DNA of 64,000 nt from Enterobacter cloacae (GTDB lineage: Bacteria; Pseudomonadota; Gammaproteobacteria; Enterobacterales; Enterobacteriaceae). The stretch spans positions 124,001 to 188,000 of the forward strand of contig NZ_JAALCJ010000005.1 in NCBI RefSeq assembly GCF_011078175.1. The letters are read 5' to 3'. The position numbers and the translations under genes were made by a program. The notes under the pieces are model-generated. The model worked only from the letters and a program-made list of their open reading frames with translations. It was not told where the DNA came from and ran no database searches. This document shows, one piece after another, positions 1 through 9,731 of the stretch (positions within the stretch are counted from its first letter, which is position 1; each line of letters opens with the position of its first letter).

Positions 1-614
1 GGAGGCAGTTGCAGGTGATCAAGGCTCTGGGCCAGATCGCTTTCCGAGCGACCAAAGGTGGTCAGACGCAGGCACAGCGGCGGTTCAGGCAGCGTGAAGC
101 GCGCGCGCAGGCGCGGCAGGATCTGCTGCTCAACCATCACCTTAAATTCCGACGGCACGCCCGGGGTGAAGAACATCAGGCAGCGGTTCAGCTGAACGGC
201 AAACCCGCAGGCGGTGCCAACCGGGTTATCAACCAGTTCGGCACTGGCGGGGATCTCTGCCTGCTTGCGGTTGCTCGGGGCCATGACGCGGCCACGATCG
301 GAGAAAAAGCGCTCCATCTGCGCCAGCCACTCTTCATGCATCACCAGCCCTTCGCCTTTCGCTGTCGCGGCGGCCAGCGCGCTGAGATCGTCGCTGGTGG
401 GGCCGAGTCCGCCGTTCACAATCAGCACGTCGCAGCGTTCGCTGCGCTCGCGCAGAACGTTGACCAGCGACTCAAGATTGTCACCGACGGTGTTGCGGCG
501 CGTTAACGGTAATCCTTGCTCAAAGAAGAGATCGGCGAGCCAGGCGGCATTAGTATCAATGATTTGCCCATGCAGCACTTCGTCGCCAGTGGATAACATT
601 TCCACGTTTATCAT
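1..614 (-). CDS. yfaY: CinA-family protein YfaY, 3' end cut by window edge
   Basis: The gene runs off the left edge, so only the N-terminal 204 or so residues are visible. The ATG at 614 follows a GGGAGAA ribosome site. The protein opens MINVEMLSTGDEVLHGQI and carries NGGLGPTSDD at residues 67-76, the signature of the MoCF/CinA fold, followed by FFTPGVPSEFK. It matches my recollection of E. coli YfaY almost throughout. CinA relatives act on NMN or ADP-ribose, but E. coli YfaY lacks confirmed amidase activity, so the biochemical role is open. It lies directly upstream of the left-hand region, with yfaZ preceding it on the same strand, as in E. coli. Confidence 0.93.
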   Translation of the reverse strand, partial: MINVEMLSTGDEVLHGQIIDTNAAWLADLFFEQGLPLTRRNTVGDNLESLVNVLRERSERCDVLIVNGGLGPTSDDLSALAAATAKGEGLVMHEEWLAQMERFFSDRGRVMAPSNRKQAEIPASAELVDNPVGTACGFAVQLNRCLMFFTPGVPSEFKVMVEQQILPRLRARFTLPEPPLCLRLTTFGRSESDLAQSLDHLQLP

Positions 615-708
615 TGTGTTCTCCCATTTCAATGGTCAAAACACTATAGCGCAATCGAACACCGGGGGAAGAGAGAAACTGGCGCGACTGAACGCCGCGC
701 CGGGAGGA

Positions 709-1248
709 TTAGAAGCCGGCGCTAACGCCAACGTACGGGCCGTCTGCCAGGGCGTTGTCGCGGTTGCCGTCTTTACCGGCCAGGTTCAGATAGCGATAGC
801 CCGCTTCGATGGTGATCGGACGCATAATGGTCCAGCGCGCGCCAGCGTTAGCTTCCTGATAGCTGTCGATACCGCTGGAGAGGGAATCCGGTGAGTAGTA
901 GTACTCACCGAACAGGCCAAAGCTGTCGCCAATTTTCCACTGCAAGCCGCCGCCCACTGCCGCCGCGTAGCCTTCGTCGCCGTCGTTCGGGTTGGTGTAA
1001 ATGCCTTTACCGCCGACTGTCGCCAGGAAAGGCCCCAACGGCACGTTGAAGCCGAGGCCCAGGCTTGCCGCATCCCCATCGTCGTCGTTATGCGTCCAGC
1101 CGCCGGTCATCGCCAGGCCTGCGCTATCCGTGCCAAGACCAAAACCCAGGTGAGTGTAATCTTCGCCCGCCGAGCCGTTGAAGGAAATAGCGTTGGCTGC
1201 TGCCGATACAAACATCAGGCCTAAGCCCATTAATGCCACTTTTTTCAT
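709..1248 (-). CDS. yfaZ: YfaZ family outer membrane protein
   Basis: This 179-residue protein starts at the ATG at 1248. Upstream in-frame codons exist, but only this start gives a clean signal peptide, MKKVALMGLGLMFVSAAANA, cleaved after residue 20. The mature part is rich in alternating Gly/aromatic strands and ends in Phe (GVSAGF), as expected for an outer-membrane beta barrel. Segments such as WTHNDDDGD and GEYYYSPDSLSSG match E. coli YfaZ from memory. Function is unknown beyond a porin-like prediction. It stands alone between tctE and yfaY on the same strand, 94 bases before yfaY. Confidence 0.92.
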   Translation of the reverse strand: MKKVALMGLGLMFVSAAANAISFNGSAGEDYTHLGFGLGTDSAGLAMTGGWTHNDDDGDAASLGLGFNVPLGPFLATVGGKGIYTNPNDGDEGYAAAVGGGLQWKIGDSFGLFGEYYYSPDSLSSGIDSYQEANAGARWTIMRPITIEAGYRYLNLAGKDGNRDNALADGPYVGVSAGF

Positions 1249-1377
1249 TGTCGTGATCCCGCACAATTTATTCAGAGATGTCCAAAAACCGCGAGATTTT
1301 AACCTGACTGTCTGTGGGATCAATGGGCTCCGCGTGCGGCAGGCAATTAGTTTGTAACGATTTGATAATATCGGCAA

Positions 1378-2787
1378 TTATATCAACATAAGGAAGCGCA
1401 TTTTCACGCTCAGCCCACCCAGATTTTCACTGGGCATCAGCAGAAGATGGCTGCGGTGCAGGCGGGCGATATCGTTGGCCAGCGCAAGGCCAATGCCGGA
1501 CCCGGCCGCGTCGCCTACGTTATCCAGCCGATGAAACGGCAGCATGGCCTGGGAGATGTGCTCTTGAGCAATGCCCGGGCCGCTGTCCTCCACGCTCAGC
1601 TCAACGGCATCGTTATCCGTGCGCAAGTACACCGTCACGATCCCCTTCTCCGGCGTGTATTTGATCGCGTTCTCCAGCAGGTTGGCGCAGAGTTCACCCA
1701 GCAGCACGTCATCCCCCTCAATCATAACCGGCTGCTGTACGCCGTCATAACCGAGATCGATACCTTTGCTGCGCGCCTGCGTAAGCCGGGAAAAGCAGCA
1801 GTTTTGCACCACCTGTACCAGATCGACAGGGGCAAACTGTCGCTCCCCCTGCTCTTTCCGCTTCACCGCCGAAAGCTGTAACAGCCTTTCGGTCAGCACG
1901 ATGGTGTTATCCAGCGTGATGTTCATTGCCCGTAAACTCTCCTGCCACAGTAGCGGATCGTTTCGCGTCAGGGCAACAGACACCTGGGTTTTCAGCACCG
2001 CCAGCGGCGTTTTGAGCTGGTGTGAGGCGTCAGCATTAAAGCGCTCCTGCCGCGAAAGTACGCCGCGTAGCCTGTCGATATAGCGGTTAAATGCCACAAT
2101 CAGCAGCCGCGTTTCCGACCAGGGCAGCAGCTCCGGCAGCGGAGCCAGCAGCCCCGGCTCGCGTCGCACCATCAGGGACGAGAGCTGTCGCATCGGGCGC
2201 AGAACGCGGCGCAGCAGCCAGGCGGTTAAAACCAGCGTCAGAAGGACCAGCAGCCCCTGCGACACGAGCGAGGAAAACAGCAGTTGAGTGGCCAGATAGC
2301 GCCGCGACTGCAACGTTTCGGCGACGTAGATCTCCGCCATGCCGGACACATTGTCTTCGTTAACCGGCTGGAGCAGCTTCGCCACGCGGATCGCCTGCCC
2401 GCGATACTCGGTATGATAAAACCACGCCAGCGCCGGATAGTGGGTGGTGCGCGACGTGGAGGGGGGCATATTCGGCAGATCGTCATAGCCGGAGATGACA
2501 CGTCCGACCGGGTCAACGACCTTGTAATAAAGACGATCGTTCATGTTCAGCTCGAAGCTGTCCAGCACCACCCAGGGCACGTTAACCTGGAGCCTGCCGT
2601 TGTGCACCACCAGCCGCTCTGACACCGTGCGCGCCGAGGATAACAACGTGCGGTCATAGGCCTGCGTCGCCGCCTGTAGCGCACTTACGTAGCTGTTAAA
2701 GGCTGACAGTCCCCATAACAGCAGCAGCGGCAAACCCAGAAAAAGCAAAAGTTGCAGGTAAAGCGACTGCGGCTTAACCCACTTCAT
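1378..2787 (-). CDS. tctE: Tricarboxylate sensor histidine kinase TctE
   Basis: Membrane sensor kinase of 469 residues that should phosphorylate TctD in response to citrate or another tricarboxylate. The N-terminus holds a membrane segment (residues about 10-30), a periplasmic sensor of about 135 residues and a second segment near 168-192. The cytoplasmic part shows the H-box ASHQLKTPLAVL with phospho-acceptor His256, the N-box NLLENAIKYTPEKG and the G-box DSGPGIA with GSGIGLALANDIA. The start MKWVKPQ at 2787 was chosen because it overlaps the end of tctD by 14 bases, implying translational coupling. A 10-residue longer start is possible but unlikely. Confidence 0.9.
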   Translation of the reverse strand: MKWVKPQSLYLQLLLFLGLPLLLLWGLSAFNSYVSALQAATQAYDRTLLSSARTVSERLVVHNGRLQVNVPWVVLDSFELNMNDRLYYKVVDPVGRVISGYDDLPNMPPSTSRTTHYPALAWFYHTEYRGQAIRVAKLLQPVNEDNVSGMAEIYVAETLQSRRYLATQLLFSSLVSQGLLVLLTLVLTAWLLRRVLRPMRQLSSLMVRREPGLLAPLPELLPWSETRLLIVAFNRYIDRLRGVLSRQERFNADASHQLKTPLAVLKTQVSVALTRNDPLLWQESLRAMNITLDNTIVLTERLLQLSAVKRKEQGERQFAPVDLVQVVQNCCFSRLTQARSKGIDLGYDGVQQPVMIEGDDVLLGELCANLLENAIKYTPEKGIVTVYLRTDNDAVELSVEDSGPGIAQEHISQAMLPFHRLDNVGDAAGSGIGLALANDIARLHRSHLLLMPSENLGGLSVKMRFLMLI

Positions 2788-3448
2788 CGCCGCATTCCAG
2801 CACGTAGCCCAGCCCACGCAAGGTAGTGATCCGTACGCCGCTGCCGGTCAGCTTCTTACGCAGGCGGTGAATGTAGAGATCGATGCTCTCGGGGCTGACG
2901 TCGTCGTTCAGGCTGAACACCTGGTCGAAAAGCTGCTGCCGGGAGACGGGACGGGTCCGGCGGTGCATCAGCACCTTCAGCAAAGAGAGTTCGCGCGGCG
3001 TGAGGGAAAGGGGTTCATCGCGCAGCAGAAAAAAACCTTCATCATCGTACTCCAGCTCTCCCAGCCGCTGGCGCTCCTGGGTTCGTCCTTCGCTGCGGCG
3101 CAGCAGCGCGCGCAGGCGGGCATCAAGCTCCTCCAGCTCGAACGGTTTCGGCAGGTAGTCATCCGCCCCGGCATTCAGCCCCTTCACCCTGTCTGCCACG
3201 TTGCTGCGGGCGGTAAGAAACAGCACCGGCAGCGTCTGCCCGCGCTTTCTCAGGCGATGCACTACCTCCAGCCCGTCGAAGCCGGGCATGCCGATATCAA
3301 GGATCGCGACGGCATAGTTTTCCCCCTGCAAAAGATGATCGGCCGCCCGTCCATCGTTGACGCAATCCACGGCAAATCCGTTTTGTACCAGCGCTTTTTC
3401 CAGCCAGTGAGCCAGCTCACGATTATCTTCCGCGAGTAAGAGACGCAT
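2774..3448 (-). CDS. tctD: Transcriptional response regulator TctD
   Basis: OmpR-family response regulator of 224 residues. The receiver domain (1-120) has the acidic pair E7/D8, phospho-acceptor D51 in LDIGMPG, T82 in LFLTARS and K102 in YLPKPFEL. The C-terminal winged helix ends with RKKLTGSGVRITTLRGLGYVLE. It is cotranscribed with tctE and divergent from tctCBA, the arrangement known for the Salmonella tct locus, where TctD controls the transporter. The 149-base gap to tctC must hold both promoters. Target sites are not established here. Confidence 0.92.
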   Translation of the reverse strand: MRLLLAEDNRELAHWLEKALVQNGFAVDCVNDGRAADHLLQGENYAVAILDIGMPGFDGLEVVHRLRKRGQTLPVLFLTARSNVADRVKGLNAGADDYLPKPFELEELDARLRALLRRSEGRTQERQRLGELEYDDEGFFLLRDEPLSLTPRELSLLKVLMHRRTRPVSRQQLFDQVFSLNDDVSPESIDLYIHRLRKKLTGSGVRITTLRGLGYVLECGDEVG

Positions 3449-3600
3449 ATCACATCCTGTAAAGTTGGTGTCGCAGTGAAAGGGAAATGAAAGGTTATTG
3501 TTTTAACAATCACGCAACGGAACCGCTACAAGGTGGTTCACATTATCAGAAAAAAGACACCCGTACCCGTATTCCCGGTTCTCCGGCGTGAGGATAAATG
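3449..3600. promoter_or_regulatory. Divergent tctD/tctC control region
   Basis: This 152-base gap separates the divergent tctDE and tctCBA units, so it should carry both promoters and the TctD sites. The clearest symmetry is ATTGTT-TT-AACAAT at 3497-3510. A good ribosome site (AGGA at 3591) precedes tctC. I could not identify convincing -35/-10 pairs. Confidence 0.45.
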
Positions 3601-4581
3601 ATGAAAAAACAATTACTTTCTACCCTTGCTGTAAGCGTGTTGCTGCTGAGTGCCTCTGTCGTCCAGGCGCAGGATGCGCCGTCCCGCACCGAATGTATCG
3701 CCCCGGCCAAGCCCGGCGGCGGCTTCGACCTGACCTGTAAGCTGATTCAGGTCAGCCTGCTGGAGACTAAGGCCATCGAGAAACCGATGCGCGTTACCTA
3801 CATGCCCGGCGGCGTGGGCGCGGTAGCCTATAACGCCATTGTCGCCCAGCGTCCTGCCGAAGCAGGCACCGTGGTGGCCTTTTCCGGCGGCTCGCTGCTG
3901 AACCTGTCGCAGGGGAAATTTGGTCGTTATGACGTAAATGACGTGCGCTGGCTCGCCACCGTGGGTACCGATTACGGCATGATCGCCGTGCGCGCCGACT
4001 CGCCGTGGAAATCCCTGAAAGATCTGCTGACCGCCATGGAAAAAGATCCGAACAGCGTGGTCATTGGCGCGGGCGCCTCTATCGGCAGCCAGGACTGGAT
4101 GAAGGCCGCGCTGCTGGCGCAGCAGGCCAAAGTGGATCCGCACAAAATGCGCTACGTGGCCTTTGAAGGCGGCGGTGAGCCGGTGACGGCGCTGATGGGC
4201 AATCACGTCCAGGCCGTCTCGGGCGATCTCAGCGAAATGGTGCCCTACCTGAGCGGGGATAAGATCCGCGTGCTGGCAGTCTTCTCGGAAAACCGTCTGC
4301 CGGGCCAGCTGGCAGACGTCCCAACCGCCAAAGAGCAGGGTTATAACCTGGTCTGGCCGATCATCCGCGGCTTCTTCGTCGGGCCAAAAGTGACCGACGC
4401 CGAATACCAGTGGTGGGTGGATACCTTCGCAAAACTTCAGCAAACCGAGGAGTTCAAAAAACAGCGCGATCTGCGCGGGCTATTTGAGTTCAACCTGAAC
4501 GGCAGGCAGCTGGACGAGTATGTCAAAAAACAGGTGAATGACTACCGCGAACAGGCGAAAGCCTTTGGTCTGGCGAAATAA
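3601..4581 (+). CDS. tctC: Tripartite tricarboxylate transporter substrate-binding protein TctC
   Basis: Periplasmic binding protein of 326 residues for citrate-like tricarboxylates. The signal peptide MKKQLLSTLAVSVLLLSASV is followed by a VQA cleavage site after residue 23. The mature N-terminus has ECIAPAKPGGGFDLTCKL, the conserved glycine loop of TctC/Bug proteins, and YMPGGVGAVAYN. Two ATG codons lie side by side at 3598 and 3601; the second is better placed behind AGGA. It is first in the tctCBA operon, 11 bases before tctB. Binding proteins are normally made in excess over the membrane subunits. Confidence 0.93.
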   Translation: MKKQLLSTLAVSVLLLSASVVQAQDAPSRTECIAPAKPGGGFDLTCKLIQVSLLETKAIEKPMRVTYMPGGVGAVAYNAIVAQRPAEAGTVVAFSGGSLLNLSQGKFGRYDVNDVRWLATVGTDYGMIAVRADSPWKSLKDLLTAMEKDPNSVVIGAGASIGSQDWMKAALLAQQAKVDPHKMRYVAFEGGGEPVTALMGNHVQAVSGDLSEMVPYLSGDKIRVLAVFSENRLPGQLADVPTAKEQGYNLVWPIIRGFFVGPKVTDAEYQWWVDTFAKLQQTEEFKKQRDLRGLFEFNLNGRQLDEYVKKQVNDYREQAKAFGLAK

Positions 4582-4592
4582 CCGGAGGCGCT

Positions 4593-5024
4593 ATGAGCGA
4601 TCGCATTTTTGCCGGGATATGGCTGCTGCTCTGCATCGGCGGCATGTTCGTCGCCTGGCAGATCCACAGCGAATACAGCTATGAACCCGTGGGGCCACGC
4701 CCCTTCCCCGTCGGCATTGTCGGCCTGATGCTGCTCTGTTCGGTGGCGCTACTGCTGCGCCATCCGGATACCGTGGAGTGGCCGCCACGCCGTACGCTGC
4801 AACGTTTGCTGGTGATGGTGATTGTGCTGTTGATGTACGCGTGGGGCTTTGAGTGGCTCGGCTTCCCGATCGCCACCGCCCTGCTGACGATGGTGATTGG
4901 CATACTGTTTAACGCCTCGCTGCCTGCGGCGGGGATCTCCGGGGTCGTACTGGGCATTTTACTCTGGTACGCCTTCGACCGCCTGCTGGACGTGACCCTG
5001 CCCCTCGGCGCATGGTTTAACTAA
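4593..5024 (+). CDS. tctB: Tripartite tricarboxylate transporter small membrane subunit TctB
   Basis: Small integral membrane protein of 143 residues with four predicted hydrophobic segments, near 5-23, 38-55, 70-100 and 110-135. VGPRPFPVGIVGLMLL early in the protein is typical of TctB. It pairs with TctA to form the sodium-dependent membrane part of the transporter. The gene sits between tctC and tctA with gaps of 11 bases on each side and a GGAGG-type ribosome site (ccggaggcgct), so the three are clearly cotranslated. Confidence 0.92.
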   Translation: MSDRIFAGIWLLLCIGGMFVAWQIHSEYSYEPVGPRPFPVGIVGLMLLCSVALLLRHPDTVEWPPRRTLQRLLVMVIVLLMYAWGFEWLGFPIATALLTMVIGILFNASLPAAGISGVVLGILLWYAFDRLLDVTLPLGAWFN

Positions 5025-5035
5025 CGGAGCACGCT

Positions 5036-6550
5036 ATGGATACCTGGATCTATCTCTCTCAGGGGTTCGCGGTAGCGATGACCCCGGAAAACCTGGTGAT
5101 CGCCCTGATCGGCTGTTTCGTCGGGACCATCGTCGGCCTGCTGCCGGGCCTCGGGCCTATCAACGGCGTGGCGATTTTACTGCCGCTGGCCTTTGCGCTG
5201 CACCTGCCTGCGGAATCGGCGCTGATCCTGCTGGCGACGGTTTATATCGGCTGCGAATACGGGGGGCGTATTTCCTCGATTCTGCTTAACGTGCCCGGCG
5301 ATGCCGCCGCGATTATGACCGCACTTGACGGCTACCCGATGGCGCAGCAGGGACGCGGCGGCGTGGCGCTCTCCATTTCAGCGGTCAGTTCATTCTTTGG
5401 CTCGCTGATTGCCATTGGCGGCATCATCCTCTTCGCCCCGGCGCTGGCCCAGTGGTCGCTGGCGTTTGGTCCGGCCGAGTATTTTGCCCTGATGGTGTTC
5501 GCCATCGCCTGCCTCGGCAGCATGATGGCGCAGAATCCGCTGAAGTCGTTTTTGTCTGCGTTGATTGGCCTCAGTCTGGCCACCGTCGGCGTGGATGCCA
5601 ACACCGGGGTTTATCGTTTTACCTTCGACAGCGTTCACCTCTCCGACGGCGTGCAGTTTATCGTCGTGGTGATTGGTCTGTTCTCTGTCTCAGAAATCTT
5701 ACTGATGCTGGAGCATACCAGCAGCGGGCAGACGCTGGTGCGTAAAACCGGACGTATGCTCTTTAACGCCAAAGAGGGGGCGCAGTGTATTGGTGCCACC
5801 CTGCGTTCGTCGGTGATCGGTTTCTTCGTCGGCATTCTGCCCGGCGCGGGGGCAACTATCGCCAGCGCCATCACCTACATGACCGAGAAAAAGCTGAGCG
5901 GTAACAGCGACAGCTTCGGCAAAGGCGATATCCGCGGCGTGGCGGCGCCGGAGGCGGCGAATAACGCCTCGGCCTGCGGCTCGTTTATCCCGATGCTGAC
6001 CCTCGGCGTGCCGGGTTCCGGCACCACGGCGGTAATGATGGGCGCGCTGACGCTCTATAACATCACCCCGGGTCCGGCGATGTTTACCGAGCAGCCCGAT
6101 ATCGTCTGGGGTTTGATTGCCGCCCTGCTGATCGCCAACGTGATGCTGCTGGTGATGAACATCCCGCTGATCGGCCTGTTCACCCGCATGCTGACCATTC
6201 CCCTGTGGTTCCTGGTCCCGGCGATTGCCGCCGTCTCTGCGGTTGGGGTGTACGCGGTGCACAGCACCACCTTTGACCTGGTCTTAATGGTGCTGCTTGG
6301 GGTGCTGGGCTACATTTTGCGCAAGATGCACTTCCCGATGTCGCCGCTGATTTTAGGGTTTGTGCTGGGGGAAATGCTGGAACAGAACCTGCGCCGCGCC
6401 CTCTCCATCAGCAACGGCAACATGGGGATCCTGTGGGAGAGCAGCGTGACGAAGATCCTGCTGGCAATGGCGATTATGGTGATTGTCGTGCCGCCGGTGC
6501 TGCGCTGGATCCGCCGACGCCAGCACAAACCGCAGCCGGATATTGGCTGA
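5036..6550 (+). CDS. tctA: Tripartite tricarboxylate transporter large membrane subunit TctA
   Basis: Large permease of 504 residues with about a dozen hydrophobic segments. Family landmarks are [18 protein letters not shown] near residue 40, [18 protein letters not shown] near 80-95, [16 protein letters not shown] near 265 and [18 protein letters not shown] near 325. These duplicated glycine loops mark the TctA fold. It completes the TctCBA system for citrate/tricarballylate-type substrates. Its stop codon directly abuts the stop codon of the convergent menE, leaving no intergenic base and no visible terminator. Confidence 0.94.
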   Translation: MDTWIYLSQGFAVAMTPENLVIALIGCFVGTIVGLLPGLGPINGVAILLPLAFALHLPAESALILLATVYIGCEYGGRISSILLNVPGDAAAIMTALDGYPMAQQGRGGVALSISAVSSFFGSLIAIGGIILFAPALAQWSLAFGPAEYFALMVFAIACLGSMMAQNPLKSFLSALIGLSLATVGVDANTGVYRFTFDSVHLSDGVQFIVVVIGLFSVSEILLMLEHTSSGQTLVRKTGRMLFNAKEGAQCIGATLRSSVIGFFVGILPGAGATIASAITYMTEKKLSGNSDSFGKGDIRGVAAPEAANNASACGSFIPMLTLGVPGSGTTAVMMGALTLYNITPGPAMFTEQPDIVWGLIAALLIANVMLLVMNIPLIGLFTRMLTIPLWFLVPAIAAVSAVGVYAVHSTTFDLVLMVLLGVLGYILRKMHFPMSPLILGFVLGEMLEQNLRRALSISNGNMGILWESSVTKILLAMAIMVIVVPPVLRWIRRRQHKPQPDIG

Positions 6551-7912
6551 TTAGCCCCTCAACAGGGCATTGACCCACTGCTTTAACGCCTGGCGGGAAA
6601 TTTTAATCCCGCCATTTTTCAGTTCTGACGGCAGCACCAGCCAGTGTACCGGCTGCTCAAAGCGCGCCAGCCTGCCCTGAACCCACTCCGGCAACAGCGT
6701 GATATCCGTGCCCGGCTCGCATTCCACTACCGCCACCGGGCGTTGCCCGTACTCGGCATCCTCCAGCGGAACGACAAACGCCTGGCTTACCTGCGGATGC
6801 GTGGCGATAACGCGCTCCAGCGCTTCGGGCTGGATCCCTTCTCCGCCGCTGAAAAAGAGATTGTCCATTCGGCCCAGAATGGTCAGGCGTCCGTCATGCC
6901 ACTCGCCGCGATCGCGGGTGGCGAACCAGCCCAGCGCATTGACCAGCGGCAGTAAGGCGCCGTCTCGCCAGTAGCCCGCCGCCATGCTTTCCGCCCGGAT
7001 CCAGACTTCACCGTTTACCACCTGAACGTCTCTGCCCGGCAGCGCGCTGCCCACGTCCGGCGCGCCGTCGGCCTCTTTGGCGCAGACGGTGGAGGCGAAC
7101 TCGGTCAGACCGTAGCCGCAGAACGTGCGGATCCCCTGCTCGCGCGCCTGTTCGGTCAGCGCAACGGGGATTTCCGCCCCGCCGAGCAGCACGGCTTTCA
7201 GCGCGACGGGATGGTGTGAATTAAGCAGTCGCCACAGCTGCGTCGGCACCAGCGAGGCGTGGGTACAGCCCTCTAACGCCTGCTCCAGAGGCTGTTTTTT
7301 ACGCACGGTGAGACGGCCTCCGCCCTGCAACCAGCGCCACATAATCCCCTGACCGGAGACGTGAAACAGCGGCAGCGAGAGCAGCCAGTCGTCGCCTTCG
7401 CCGTAAGGCATCAGCGTCAGCACGCCTTTTGCGCTGGCAAGGTGGGCGGCACAGGTGTGCACCGCCGCTTTCGGCAAGCCGGTGGAGCCAGAGGTGAGCG
7501 TCATTGAGGCCAGCCGTTCTGCCCGCCACGTCACGCCGCCCTGCCCCTCGCCCTCTCTTAACGCCAGCCCGGGCAGACCGTCATACTCGCCGTTAAGCAC
7601 CAGCGCAAAACGCAGGGTCATCTGCGGCAGGAGGACGTCCAGCAGCGGACGGGGAAGCTGAGGGTTCACCGGCAAAATGCGGGCGCCGCACTGAAGCAGC
7701 GCCAGCCAGGCCAGCAGGGTCTGCGGATGGTTGTGGGCGAGCAGCATGACGCCGTCACCGTCAGCAACTCCCTGAGACTGAAAACCGGCTGCGAGACGAT
7801 CGATACGCTCGCCCAGCTGAGACCAGCTGAGCGTTACATCGTCTAAACGCAGCGCGGGTTCATCGGCACGCCGGGTGCGCCAGTGCCGCCACGGCCAGTC
7901 GTTAAAACTCAT
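6551..7912 (-). CDS. menE: o-Succinylbenzoate--CoA ligase MenE
   Basis: Adenylate-forming ligase of 453 residues that activates o-succinylbenzoate to its CoA ester in menaquinone synthesis. The AMP-binding core motif [14 protein letters not shown] is clear. So are GYGLTEFAS and, near the C-terminus, [16 protein letters not shown] and the catalytic lysine region [14 protein letters not shown]. The ATG at 7912 ([11 protein letters not shown]) overlaps the menC stop by four bases (ATGA), which decides it over an upstream in-frame start. It is the last gene of the men operon and converges on tctA. Confidence 0.95.
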   Translation of the reverse strand: MSFNDWPWRHWRTRRADEPALRLDDVTLSWSQLGERIDRLAAGFQSQGVADGDGVMLLAHNHPQTLLAWLALLQCGARILPVNPQLPRPLLDVLLPQMTLRFALVLNGEYDGLPGLALREGEGQGGVTWRAERLASMTLTSGSTGLPKAAVHTCAAHLASAKGVLTLMPYGEGDDWLLSLPLFHVSGQGIMWRWLQGGGRLTVRKKQPLEQALEGCTHASLVPTQLWRLLNSHHPVALKAVLLGGAEIPVALTEQAREQGIRTFCGYGLTEFASTVCAKEADGAPDVGSALPGRDVQVVNGEVWIRAESMAAGYWRDGALLPLVNALGWFATRDRGEWHDGRLTILGRMDNLFFSGGEGIQPEALERVIATHPQVSQAFVVPLEDAEYGQRPVAVVECEPGTDITLLPEWVQGRLARFEQPVHWLVLPSELKNGGIKISRQALKQWVNALLRG

Positions 7913-8874
7913 CGCAGTGGCTCCAGCGCCCCGACGTCGAGGCACGGCAAGGTGCTGTCCGGCCACTGGCGAATCAGCTGGGCCTGCATCAGGTTTAGCG
8001 TATCGAGGCCGGGGACGGTGTCAGGCGTTAACCAGGCGGCAATACGTGCCAGCTGGGTCAGCCCAAGGCTGGACTCAATCGACGAGCTGATCACCGCCGT
8101 CAGCCCCAGCGCATGCGCCGCGGCAACCTGCTCACGGACTTTCGCCAGGCTGCCGGTTAACGTCGGTTTAATCACCACCGCGCTGACGCCCGGCTCGGCA
8201 ATAAATTCAAAATCGTCTTCGCGCAGGCTTTCATCCCAGGCGATCGCAATACCCGTTTCGCGGGCAAACGCGCGCGAATCGTCGCGGGTTTTGCACGGCT
8301 CTTCAAGAAACGCGATGCGGCTGCGGTACGCCGGATTAACGTATTTCGCGAACTGCTGCGCCTTAAGCGGCGTCCAGGCACGGTTAGCGTCCAGACGGAG
8401 ATGAAGGTCAGGTATCGCTTCCAGCAGCAGGTTGGCGACCATGCCGTCGCGCACCGCTTCGTACAGGCCGACCTTAATTTTCGCCACTTTCTCGCCCGGC
8501 ATCCCGGAGAGCAGCGCGAAAAGTTCATCCGGATCGCCGGTACAGAGCGGTGCCGCACGATAGTTCGCCGCGTCCGGTAAACTGCCGTCCAGCTCTGCCA
8601 GCGCGCAGCTGATACCGAACGCGGCGGAAGGAACGTCCGGCAGCGCCGGATCTGCTCCATCACGCCATTCGTGCGTCCAGGCCATCAGCGCAGCCTGCGC
8701 CTCGTCCGGCGTTTCCAGGCTAAAGCCCGGAAGCGGGGCGATTTCGCCCCACCCTTCCCGCTCGCCCTGCCGGAGATGCACGAAAAAGCCGTCACGGGTT
8801 TTTAACCGCCGTTCACGCAGCACCACGCCCGCGTCCATCGGTATCTGCCAGCGGTAAACCTGCGCGCGACGCAT
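7909..8874 (-). CDS. menC: o-Succinylbenzoate synthase MenC
   Basis: Enolase-superfamily enzyme of 321 residues that dehydrates SHCHC to o-succinylbenzoate. The family features are visible: AKIKVG with the catalytic lysine pair, LRLDANRAW with the first metal-binding Asp, FLEEPC with the second acidic ligand and IAWDESLRE with the third. The C-terminal lysine lies in [11 protein letters not shown]. The start overlaps the menB stop by one base, and the end overlaps menE by four, so translation is coupled on both sides. Confidence 0.95.
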   Translation of the reverse strand: MRRAQVYRWQIPMDAGVVLRERRLKTRDGFFVHLRQGEREGWGEIAPLPGFSLETPDEAQAALMAWTHEWRDGADPALPDVPSAAFGISCALAELDGSLPDAANYRAAPLCTGDPDELFALLSGMPGEKVAKIKVGLYEAVRDGMVANLLLEAIPDLHLRLDANRAWTPLKAQQFAKYVNPAYRSRIAFLEEPCKTRDDSRAFARETGIAIAWDESLREDDFEFIAEPGVSAVVIKPTLTGSLAKVREQVAAAHALGLTAVISSSIESSLGLTQLARIAAWLTPDTVPGLDTLNLMQAQLIRQWPDSTLPCLDVGALEPLR

Positions 8875-9731
8875 TACGGGTTCCGTTTGTATTTGCTGAA
8901 GTCTGGCTGGCGTTTTTCGTTGAACGCGTTGCGCCCTTCCTGGCCTTCTTCGGTCATATAGAACAGCATGGTGGCGTTACCCGCCAGCTCCTGAAGGCCC
9001 GCCTGACCGTCACAGTCGGCGTTGAGGGCCGCTTTCAGGCAGCGCAGCGCCATTGGGCTGTTTTGCAGCATTTCGCGACACCAGCGCACGGTCTCTTTTT
9101 CCAGATCGGCGATCGGCACCACGGTATTTACCAGACCCATGTCCAGCGCTTCCTGGGCGTTATACTGACGGCAAAGGAACCAGATTTCGCGGGCTTTTTT
9201 CTGGCCGACAATGCGCGCCATGTAGGATGCGCCCCAGCCGCCGTCGAAAGAGCCCACTTTCGGACCGGTCTGGCCGAAGATAGCGTTCTCGGCGGCAATG
9301 GTCAGGTCACACATCATGTGCAGCACGTGGCCGCCGCCGATGGAATACCCTGCCACCATCGCGACCACCGGTTTTGGACAGGTACGGATCTGGCGCTGGA
9401 AATCCAGCACGTTCAGGTGGTGCGTGCCCGCATCATCCTGGTATCCGCCGTAGTCACCGCGCACTTTCTGATCGCCGCCGGAGCAGAAGGCCTTCTCCCC
9501 TTCCCCGGTGAGGATGATGACGCCGATATTGTCGTCGTAGCGGGCATCCGCCAGCGCCTGAATCATCTCTTTTACGGTCAGCGGACGAAACGCGTTGCGC
9601 ACCTGCGGACGGTTGATAGTGATTTTGGCGATACCATCGGCGGATTTGTGGTAACGAATGTCGGTATAGCCTTCGGAACAGTCCTGCCATTCAACCGGCG
9701 CGTAAAGCATGTGTTCATCAGGATAAATCAT
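8874..9731 (-). CDS. menB: 1,4-Dihydroxy-2-naphthoyl-CoA synthase MenB
   Basis: Crotonase-family enzyme of 285 residues that closes the second ring of the naphthoquinone nucleus. It shows the oxyanion-hole segments [15 protein letters not shown] and [17 protein letters not shown], then [21 protein letters not shown] with the conserved Asp used by MenB. Length and sequence match the E. coli enzyme. It overlaps menH by four bases and menC by one. Confidence 0.96.
   Translation of the reverse strand: MIYPDEHMLYAPVEWQDCSEGYTDIRYHKSADGIAKITINRPQVRNAFRPLTVKEMIQALADARYDDNIGVIILTGEGEKAFCSGGDQKVRGDYGGYQDDAGTHHLNVLDFQRQIRTCPKPVVAMVAGYSIGGGHVLHMMCDLTIAAENAIFGQTGPKVGSFDGGWGASYMARIVGQKKAREIWFLCRQYNAQEALDMGLVNTVVPIADLEKETVRWCREMLQNSPMALRCLKAALNADCDGQAGLQELAGNATMLFYMTEEGQEGRNAFNEKRQPDFSKYKRNP

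Noticed and set aside
9-506. Plus-strand frame at the left edge
   Set aside because: The minus strand codes for YfaY with clear family motifs over the same bases.
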